Shown one piece after another: positions 57,356-64,000 of a stretch of 64,000 bases of DNA. Each line of letters opens with the position of its first letter. Within the stretch, counting starts at the first letter, position 1. A program made the position numbers and the translations under genes. Source of the stretch: Myxococcales bacterium (GTDB lineage Bacteria; Myxococcota; Polyangia; Nannocystales; Nannocystaceae); contig JAEUJW010000047.1 in NCBI GenBank assembly GCA_016793465.1, forward strand, positions 1 through 64,000. Direction: 5' to 3'. The notes below the pieces were generated by a model. That model searched no databases. It was not told the DNA's origin and saw only the letters and a program-made list of their open reading frames with translations.

Positions 57356-58089
57356 CGCCGGTCGCCGAGCTGCGCGGGGTCGGCCAGCGGTTCGGCCGCA
57401 ACGTGGTGCTGCGCGGCATGAACCTGGCCCTCGGGTCAGGTTCGATCGTCGGCCTGGTCGGGGCCAACGGGGCCGGCAAGACCACGCTGTTCGCCATCCT
57501 GGCCGGGCTGCTGCAGCCGGACGCGGGCGAGCGCTGGCTGTTCGGGGCGCGCGCCGACGAGGTGGAGATCGGGCTGCGCGGGCGCATGGCCTACGTGGCC
57601 CACGCGACCCAGCTGTACCCGGGGCTCAGCGGGCGCGAGAACCTGCGGCTGTACGCGGACCTGCGGCGGGTCAGCGGGCTGCAGTCGCGGGCGGAGGACG
57701 AGGTGCTGGCCGAGCTGGGGCTGTCGGCGGAGGCGCAGGCGCGGCCGGTGTCGACGTACTCGCGGGGCATGGCCCAGCGGGTGGCGCTGGCGCGGGCGCT
57801 GGCGGGGCGGCCGGAGCTGCTGCTGCTCGACGAGCCGTTCACGGCGCTCGACGCGGCGGGGCGCGGGCAGCTGGCGGAGGTGCTGGTCAAGGAGCGCGGG
57901 CGCGGGGCGGCGATCCTGCTGAGCTCGCACGACTTCGAGGTGCTCGTGCAGATCTGCGACCGCGTGGTGGTGCTCGAGCGCGGCAACCTGGCGCGCACGG
58001 CCGAGCTCGGAGCCGACGGCGACCGCGCGGCGTTCCGCCGGCAGGCCTCGGCGGTGTGGCACGGCGTGGCGGCGGACGGGGCGAGCTGA
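57352..58089 (+). CDS. ccmA: ABC transporter ATP-binding subunit CcmA-like (haem exporter)
   Basis: Walker A is VGANGAGKTTLF (Lys about 43), signature YSRGMAQRVALARALAG, Walker B LLLLDEPFTALD, and the switch His in LLSSHDFEVL. 245 residues, close to CcmA. CcmA with CcmB and CcmC releases holo-CcmE. The ATPase is separated from ccmB by two unrelated genes. Start overlaps the upstream stop (ATGA). Convergent with the Cys-rich repeat lipoprotein, 8 nt apart. Confidence 0.82.
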   Translation: MTPVAELRGVGQRFGRNVVLRGMNLALGSGSIVGLVGANGAGKTTLFAILAGLLQPDAGERWLFGARADEVEIGLRGRMAYVAHATQLYPGLSGRENLRLYADLRRVSGLQSRAEDEVLAELGLSAEAQARPVSTYSRGMAQRVALARALAGRPELLLLDEPFTALDAAGRGQLAEVLVKERGRGAAILLSSHDFEVLVQICDRVVVLERGNLARTAELGADGDRAAFRRQASAVWHGVAADGAS

Positions 58090-58097
58090 GCCCGCGG

Positions 58098-59267
<1,170 letters not shown>

Positions 59268-59273
59268 CGGGGC

Positions 59274-59279
59274 ACCTAA
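59274..59279 (-). promoter_or_regulatory. TTAGGT -10-like box, 6 nt before ATG 59267
   Basis: TTAGGT on the minus strand, then gccccg and ATG. It is the weakest member of the close-spaced set. A divergent TACGAT box for the next gene lies about 55 bp away. Confidence 0.3.
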
Positions 59280-59331
59280 CCACGAAAGCCGAGTGGTGAC
59301 AACCCGGTGCGACTTCGTCGTCGCCGCGGTG

Positions 59332-59337
59332 TACGAT
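59332..59337 (+). promoter_or_regulatory. TACGAT -10 box, 5 nt before GTG 59343
   Basis: TACGAT, gagcc, GTG. Same hexamer as before ATG 8659. The very short gap fits initiation at or inside the start codon. Confidence 0.4.
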
Positions 59338-59342
59338 GAGCC

Positions 59343-61631
59343 GTGCGCCGTTCGTTCGACTTCGCCCTGGCGACCGTGATGATGTTCGTGCCGCTTTCCT
59401 GCGATCGCGGCGCGCCGAGCAAGCCGCCCGCGGGCGCGCAGCCGGAGGTGAGCGAGCGGGCCTCGCCGCCGCCGCCGATCGGCGACAGCCTGGCGACCAC
59501 GCGGCGCGAGGACGTGGCGGACACGCTGCACGGCGTGCGTGTGGCGGACCCGTACAGGTGGCTGGAGAGGGCCGAGGACCCGGCGGTGCAGGCGTGGATG
59601 AAGGCTCGCGACGACGAGGCGCGCGAGACGCTGGCGGCCCTGCCGCTGCGCGAGGATCTCGCGCGACGGTTCAAGGAGCTCTACTACATCGACGCCATCT
59701 CGCCGCCGTATCGCGAGGGCAAGCGCTACTTCTACTCGCGCTCGCACGCGGACAAGGAGAAGACGGTCTACTACTACCGCGAGGGGGTGAAGGGCGCCGA
59801 GCAGGTGCTGCTCGACCCCAACATGATGAGCACCGACGGCAGCGTGTCGGTGTCGACGATCTCCCCGAGCAAGGACGGCCGCTACCTGGCCTACGGGCTC
59901 TCGCTCAACAACGCCGACGACGCCACGCTGCACGTCCGCGACCTCGACACCGGCGAGGAGCGCAAGGTCGACACCATCCCCGGGGCCCGCTACGCCTACC
60001 CCTCGTGGCTGCCCGACTCGTCGGGCTTTTATTACGTGGGCCTGCCGGTCGACCCCGCGATCCCCGCGTCCGAGCTGCCGGGCAAGGCGGAGGTCCGGTT
60101 CCACAAGCTCGGCACCGACTTCAAGACGGACGAGGTCGTGCACCCGGCGCTCGGCGACCCGAGCAAATTTTTGATCACCACGCTGTCGCTCGACGGCCGC
60201 TGGCAGGTCCTCTACGTGCAGCACGGGTCGATGCGCACCGACGTGTTCTTCCGCGACCTGAGGGCCAGGCCGAACAAGGTCGCGGGCGCGTCGGTGGCCG
60301 AGGCGCACGGGTTCACGCCGCTGATCGTCGGCAAGGACGCGCTCTACTCGCTGTCGATCTTCAAAGACAAGTTCTACGTGACGACCAACGAGGGCGCGCC
60401 GAACAGCCGGGTCTTCGTGGTCGACCCGCGGAGGCCGGCGCGCGAGCAGTGGCAGGAGATCGTGCCGGAGCGCAAGGACGCGGTGCTCGAGTACGCGACG
60501 GTGGTCGGCGGGCACCTCAGCCTGGCCTATTTGAAGGACGTCGTGTCGCGCATCGAGGTGCGGCGGCTCGACGGCTCGCTGCTGCGCGAGGTCAAGCTGC
60601 CGGGGCTGGGCTCGGCGAGCGCGCCGAGCGGCCGGGCCGACGAGGACGAGGCGTACTACTACTACGCCTCGTACACCGAGATGCCGCAGATCTTCCGCAC
60701 GTCGATCAAGACCGGCAAGACCGAGCTGTGGGAGACGATCGAGTACCCGGCCGACACCAGCGACATGGTCGTCGACCTCGTCAAGTACAGGTCGAAGGAT
60801 GGCACGCAGGTGCCGATGTTCATCATCCACCGCAAGGACATGCGGCGCGACGGCGACAACCCGACGCTGCTCACCGGCTACGGCGGGTTCGGGGCCAGCC
60901 TGTCGCCGTCGTTCTCGACCAGCGCCGTGGTCTGGCTCGAGCACGGCGGGGTGCTGGCGATGCCGGGGCTGCGCGGCGGGGCCGAGTACGGCGAGCAGTG
61001 GCACCGGGCCGGCACGCTGGGCAACAAGCCGCGGGTGTTCGAGGACTTCATCGGCGCGGCGGAGTATCTGATCGCCGAGAAGATCACGCGGCCCGGACGT
61101 CTGGGGATCTCCGGCGGATCGAACGGGGGCCTCCTGGTCGGCGCGGCGATGGTCCAGCGGCCCGAATTGTTCAAGGCGGTGGTCTGCGCGGTGCCGCTGC
61201 TCGACATGGTCCGCTACCACAAGTTCGGCGCGGGCAAGACGTGGACCGAGGAGTACGGGTCGGCCGACGACCCGGCGCAGTTCGAGTTCCTGCACGCGTA
61301 CTCGCCGTACCACCGCGTGCAGGAGGGCGCGAAGTACCCGGCCATGCTGATGATGTCGGCCGACAGCGACGACCGCGTCGACCCCATGCACGCGCGCAAG
61401 TTCGCGGCGGCGGTGGCGTGGGCCAGCCGCAGCGGCGAGCCGGTGCTGCTGCGAGTCGAGCGCAACGCGGGCCACGGCGGGGCCGACCTCGTCAAGTCGG
61501 CGGTCGAGTACTCGGCGGACCAGTACGCGTTCCTCGCGGCCCGGCTCGGGGCGAGCGCCCGCCGCGGCGCGGGGGCCGGGGCCGCGAAGGCCGAGCCGCA
61601 GCCCGTGAAGGCCCAACCGGGGGCGAAGTAG
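59343..61631 (+). CDS. lipoprotein prolyl oligopeptidase (S9A)
   Basis: The leader ends at a lipobox-like cysteine (VMMFVPLSC). The first 450 residues form the beta-propeller gate ([36 protein letters not shown]). The alpha/beta hydrolase part holds the triad: Ser593 in GGSNGGLLV, Asp676 in SADSDDRVD and His711 in NAGHGG. 762 residues, slightly longer than the family because of the leader and a Lys/Ala-rich tail. It would cleave short Pro-containing peptides in the periplasm or outside. Inserted between the two ccm blocks. Confidence 0.92.
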   Translation: MRRSFDFALATVMMFVPLSCDRGAPSKPPAGAQPEVSERASPPPPIGDSLATTRREDVADTLHGVRVADPYRWLERAEDPAVQAWMKARDDEARETLAALPLREDLARRFKELYYIDAISPPYREGKRYFYSRSHADKEKTVYYYREGVKGAEQVLLDPNMMSTDGSVSVSTISPSKDGRYLAYGLSLNNADDATLHVRDLDTGEERKVDTIPGARYAYPSWLPDSSGFYYVGLPVDPAIPASELPGKAEVRFHKLGTDFKTDEVVHPALGDPSKFLITTLSLDGRWQVLYVQHGSMRTDVFFRDLRARPNKVAGASVAEAHGFTPLIVGKDALYSLSIFKDKFYVTTNEGAPNSRVFVVDPRRPAREQWQEIVPERKDAVLEYATVVGGHLSLAYLKDVVSRIEVRRLDGSLLREVKLPGLGSASAPSGRADEDEAYYYYASYTEMPQIFRTSIKTGKTELWETIEYPADTSDMVVDLVKYRSKDGTQVPMFIIHRKDMRRDGDNPTLLTGYGGFGASLSPSFSTSAVVWLEHGGVLAMPGLRGGAEYGEQWHRAGTLGNKPRVFEDFIGAAEYLIAEKITRPGRLGISGGSNGGLLVGAAMVQRPELFKAVVCAVPLLDMVRYHKFGAGKTWTEEYGSADDPAQFEFLHAYSPYHRVQEGAKYPAMLMMSADSDDRVDPMHARKFAAAVAWASRSGEPVLLRVERNAGHGGADLVKSAVEYSADQYAFLAARLGASARRGAGAGAAKAEPQPVKAQPGAK

Positions 61632-61634
61632 TGC

Positions 61635-61640
61635 TATAAG
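61635..61640 (+). promoter_or_regulatory. TATAAG -10 box, 7 nt before GTG 61648
   Basis: TATAAG, ccgcggc, GTG. It overlaps the 16-nt gap after the peptidase stop and could start ccmB separately from the peptidase gene. Confidence 0.4.
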
Positions 61641-61647
61641 CCGCGGC

Positions 61648-62379
61648 GTGCGGCGCCTCCGCCAGGCCTACCTGCTCCTCCGCAGCGACTTGCGGCAGGA
61701 GCTCCGCGACTTCGAGCTGGTGCTGACGGCGGGGTTCTTCACGGTCGTGCTGCTGGCGATGTTCTACCTGTCGTTCGCGGCGCTGCAGGCCAGGGCCCAC
61801 CTCGCGGCGATCCCCGGGCTGCTGTGGCTGACGGTCGCGTTCGTCGGCGTGCTGACGCTGACGCGGGTGTTCGACCGCGAGCGCGAGGCCGACACGCTGC
61901 GGGCCCTGCTCGCGGCGCCGGTCGACCGCCTGGCGATCTACCTGGCGAAGGCGGGAATGACGCTGGTGGTCCTGCTGTTGTGCTGCTCCGTGCTGGTGCC
62001 CGGGCTGTGGCTGATGTTCCCGGCGGCGTCCGCGTTCGGCGGGCAGCCGGGGGCGACCGCGCTGCTGGTGCTGCTCGGCTGCGCCGGCTACGTGGCCATC
62101 GGCACCCTGTTCGCGGCCGGGCTGGCCACCGGCGCGGGCAAGAACACCCTGCTGTTCGTGGTGCTCTACCCGCTGACCACGCCGCTGTTGATGTACTCGC
62201 TGGTGACCACGCGGGCGCTGCTCGCGGGGGACCCGGCGCTCACCGGCTATCTGCAGCAGATGGCCGCGCTGGACTTAATCCTGTTCGCGCTGGCGGCGCT
62301 GCTGTTCGAGAGCGTGCTCGTCGGCGCAGCCAAGCGAACCCCTGCGAGGAGCGACCGCCGTGCGCCGCCTGTTGCCTGA
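61648..62379 (+). CDS. ccmB: haem exporter permease CcmB
   Basis: A 243-residue membrane protein with six helices. The first part matches CcmB: LLLRSDLRQELRDFELVLTA then FFTVVLLAMFYLSF, DREREADTLRALLAAPVDRL as coupling region, and TPLLMYSLVTTRALLAGDPA near the end. With CcmA and CcmC it releases haem-CcmE. The gene overlaps ccmC by 20 nt. Confidence 0.85.
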   Translation: MRRLRQAYLLLRSDLRQELRDFELVLTAGFFTVVLLAMFYLSFAALQARAHLAAIPGLLWLTVAFVGVLTLTRVFDREREADTLRALLAAPVDRLAIYLAKAGMTLVVLLLCCSVLVPGLWLMFPAASAFGGQPGATALLVLLGCAGYVAIGTLFAAGLATGAGKNTLLFVVLYPLTTPLLMYSLVTTRALLAGDPALTGYLQQMAALDLILFALAALLFESVLVGAAKRTPARSDRRAPPVA

Positions 62380-63028
62380 CCTGTGCTTCGTCGCCGCCGC
62401 GCCGCTGGTGGTCTACAGCGTGCAGCGGATCTTCCTGCAGACGCCGATCGAACGCACGATGGGCACCGCGTTCAAGATCTTCTTCTTTCACGTGCCGATG
62501 GGCTGGTTGTGCATGCTCATGGCCGTGGTCGCCGGCGTCGCCGCGGGCGTGCAGCTGCGGCGGCCGGGCGGGCACGCCGGGGCGGTCGCGCTGGCGGCGG
62601 CGGAGGTCGGCTTCGTGACCGGGCTCGGCGTGCTGCTGACCGGGCCGATCTGGGGGCACGCGACCTGGGGCACCCCGTGGACGGGCGACGCGCGCCAGGT
62701 CTCCACGGCGATGCTGTGGCTGATCCTCGTGGCCTACCTGCTGCTGCGGCACTACGGCCCGCGCAACTCGGACCGGCTGGCGGCGGCGCTGGCGATCTTC
62801 GGCGCGGTCAACGTGCCCATCATTTATTACGCGGTGAAGGTGTGGAAGACGATGCACCCGTCGACGGGGGTGGTCGCCAAGCTGCCGCCGGAGATGTGGG
62901 CGACGTTCTGGCCGGGGCTCATCGCGCTGCTGCTGGTCTCGCTGGGGCTGTTCGGGCTGCGCGTCCGCCAGCTCGTGATCGCCGAGCAGCTCGACGAGGC
63001 GTGGGTCCGCAGCGAGGACCCGGCGTAA
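62360..63028 (+). CDS. ccmC: haem handling protein CcmC
   Basis: Six helices and a WWD motif, GHATWGTPWTGDARQVSTAM, between conserved His residues (FFFHVPMGWLCML and later YYAVKVWKTMHPSTG). It loads haem onto CcmE. 222 residues, the usual length. GTG 62360 lies inside the ccmB end. Its stop TAA begins a 25-bp A/T tract. Confidence 0.9.
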   Translation: MRRLLPDLCFVAAAPLVVYSVQRIFLQTPIERTMGTAFKIFFFHVPMGWLCMLMAVVAGVAAGVQLRRPGGHAGAVALAAAEVGFVTGLGVLLTGPIWGHATWGTPWTGDARQVSTAMLWLILVAYLLLRHYGPRNSDRLAAALAIFGAVNVPIIYYAVKVWKTMHPSTGVVAKLPPEMWATFWPGLIALLLVSLGLFGLRVRQLVIAEQLDEAWVRSEDPA

Positions 63029-63050
63029 TAATTTAATTAATTTTAATTTT
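63026..63050. other. 25-bp pure A/T tract after ccmC
   Basis: The run starts with the ccmC stop (TAA) and contains TTAATTAA and two TTTAAT sites. It is the most A/T-rich spot in a GC-saturated window. Possible uses are a promoter UP-like element, a site for a DNA-bending protein, or an mRNA cleavage site before ccmD. Confidence 0.7.
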
Positions 63051-63079
63051 CGAGACGAGTTCGCGGAGGACGACAGGCC

Positions 63080-63376
63080 ATGGAAGAGATCAACCAGCCA
63101 GCTCCGAAGGTCGACACCACCAGGACCGCGGCGGCGACGCCCGACGGCTACGCGCCGGTGACCGGGCGCAGCCTCGAGGACGTCGAGAAGCTGCGCGTGC
63201 TCGAGGGTCAGGCGGCCGAGAAGGCGGCCCGGGACTACGAGCACATCGTCTGGGCGTACGGGGTGCTGTGGGCCCTGTTCGCGGCGTACGGCATCTTCCT
63301 GTGGCGGCGCTCGGCGCGGCTTCGCGCGGACATGGATTCGCTGCGGCGGAGCTTGGAGAGCCGCGGTCGGGCATGA
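63080..63376 (+). CDS. CcmD-like single-helix protein (98 aa)
   Basis: The last 45 residues (YEHIVWAYGVLWALFAAYGIF then LWRRSARLRADMDSLRRSL) have the CcmD layout of one helix followed by a basic cytoplasmic helix. The first 50 residues are hydrophilic and unusual for CcmD, which is 50-70 residues long. CcmD holds CcmE to the CcmABC complex. A ribosome-binding site (gcggaggacgacagg) precedes ATG. Assignment rests on position and topology. Confidence 0.65.
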   Translation: MEEINQPAPKVDTTRTAAATPDGYAPVTGRSLEDVEKLRVLEGQAAEKAARDYEHIVWAYGVLWALFAAYGIFLWRRSARLRADMDSLRRSLESRGRA

Positions 63377-63398
63377 TGCGGCGCATGCGGGGGCTCTC

Positions 63399-63581
63399 GT
63401 GACGCTCGGCCACTTCCTCTACATCCCGGGTGTGCTGTGTCTCGGGCTCTTGATCGGCTACGTGCTGGGCAGTCGCGCGGCCGAGGTGGCGCGGGCGGAC
63501 CGCGAGGCCGACGCGCGCCGGCGTGCGGACCGGCAACGGGCGCGGGCCGCCGAGGGCGCTGACAATCCGCCGCCCCCGTGA
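63399..63581 (+). CDS. small membrane protein (60 aa)
   Basis: One N-terminal helix (FLYIPGVLCLGLLIGYVLGS) and a charged Arg/Ala/Asp-rich tail. GTG start; 22 nt after the CcmD-like gene and before an acyl-CoA dehydrogenase. No family assigned. It may be a further small accessory of the maturation complex. Confidence 0.55.
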   Translation: MTLGHFLYIPGVLCLGLLIGYVLGSRAAEVARADREADARRRADRQRARAAEGADNPPPP

Positions 63582-63598
63582 TACGGACGAGGCCGCCC

Positions 63599-64000
63599 AT
63601 GTTTGACCCGACCTACACCGAAGAGCAGACGGCCCTCGTCGACACGGCCCGCAAGTTCACGCGCGAGACGATCATCCCGAAGGCGCACGACTACGACGAG
63701 AAGGAGGAGTTCCCCACGCCGATCTTCCAGGCGGCGTTCGACCTCGGGCTGATGAACGTGGAGATCCCCGAGGCCTACGGCGGGCTCGGGCTGCACACGC
63801 TCGACGGCTGCCTGGTCGCCGAGGAGCTGGCGTTCGGCTGCCCGGCGGTGGCCACCAGCGTGCTCTGCAACCACCTCGGGGCCCTGCCGCTGCTGATCGC
63901 CGGCACCGAGGCGCAGAAGGAGAAGTATTTAAACTGGCTGACGCGCGAGCTGGTGTTCGTGTCGTACTGCTGCAGCGAGCCCGAGGCCGGCAGCGACGTC
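63599..64000 (+). CDS. acyl-CoA dehydrogenase, N-terminal part
   Basis: 134 codons are visible before the window ends. The N-terminal acyl-CoA dehydrogenase domain is clear: MFDPTYTEEQTALVDTARKF, FDLGLMNVEIPEAYGGLG, VLCNHLGALPLLIAGTEAQK and SYCCSEPEAGSDV, the last leading into the FAD-binding loop. The family oxidises acyl-CoA thioesters with FAD. Chain length and partner cannot be judged from the fragment. Confidence 0.9.
   Translation, partial: MFDPTYTEEQTALVDTARKFTRETIIPKAHDYDEKEEFPTPIFQAAFDLGLMNVEIPEAYGGLGLHTLDGCLVAEELAFGCPAVATSVLCNHLGALPLLIAGTEAQKEKYLNWLTRELVFVSYCCSEPEAGSDV

Overview
The window is very GC-rich and comes from a myxobacterium-like delta-group bacterium (Myxococcota, probably the Nannocystis/Enhygromyxa/Plesiocystis side). 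The evidence is the Cys-rich CGDG...CDDG repeat lipoproteins, several Thr/Asp/Gly-tethered lipoproteins, a Hanks-type kinase with a C-terminal sensor part, and an alternative complex III plus caa3 oxidase operon. No tRNA, rRNA, CRISPR array, insertion sequence or prophage was seen.

Layout. 1-8.5 kb: a small Fis-type HTH operon leaving the left edge, a PLP amino-acid decarboxylase, a short NHL protein next to degenerate repeats, two proteins of unknown function, a Cys-rich repeat lipoprotein with a P-domain, and a NatAB-type ABC exporter. 8.6-16.1 kb: an Hsp90-like (GHKL) ATPase overlapped by a 1635-residue companion whose GHKL motifs look degenerate and whose C-terminus carries 72-bp Lys/Glu repeats, then a zinc-ribbon/DUF2500 membrane protein. 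16.1-25.8 kb: a vWA lipoprotein; a PLP ammonia-lyase, Mur ligase and NlpC/P60 run; an M28 peptidase; a Ser/Thr kinase; a zinc-ribbon rhomboid protease; an alpha/beta hydrolase.

25.9-42.5 kb is the respiratory core: a Cys-rich membrane protein, ctaB, a Sco protein, a cytochrome c, actABCDEF, an unknown membrane protein, a second Sco, then coxBACD ending at a strong hairpin. Electrons would go from quinol to ACIII and then directly to the caa3-type, A2-family oxidase. Haem O synthesis and two Sco-type copper factors are encoded alongside. 42.5-51 kb, mostly minus strand: a DUF1588/DUF1501/c-type cytochrome trio, then a HEAT/WD40 protein coupled to a protein with a histone-H1-like tail. 51-63.6 kb: moaA followed by a split System I cytochrome c maturation cluster (ccmE, ccmF, a zinc-ribbon protein, an Ig-like protein, ccmA; then ccmB, ccmC, a ccmD-like gene), interrupted by a Cys-rich repeat lipoprotein and a lipoprotein prolyl oligopeptidase. 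This cluster would mature the haem proteins of the respiratory operon. The right edge cuts an acyl-CoA dehydrogenase.

Three window-wide patterns stand out. First, many operon-leading genes have a TAnnnT-like box only 5-9 nt before the start codon and no Shine-Dalgarno, which suggests leaderless mRNAs. Second, short runs of A/T-rich codons, often containing ATTAAA, punctuate otherwise GC3-saturated genes. Third, the 3' flanks of minus-strand genes carry tandem duplications. Functions, domain limits and residue numbers below were read by eye from sequence and family knowledge; no searches were run.
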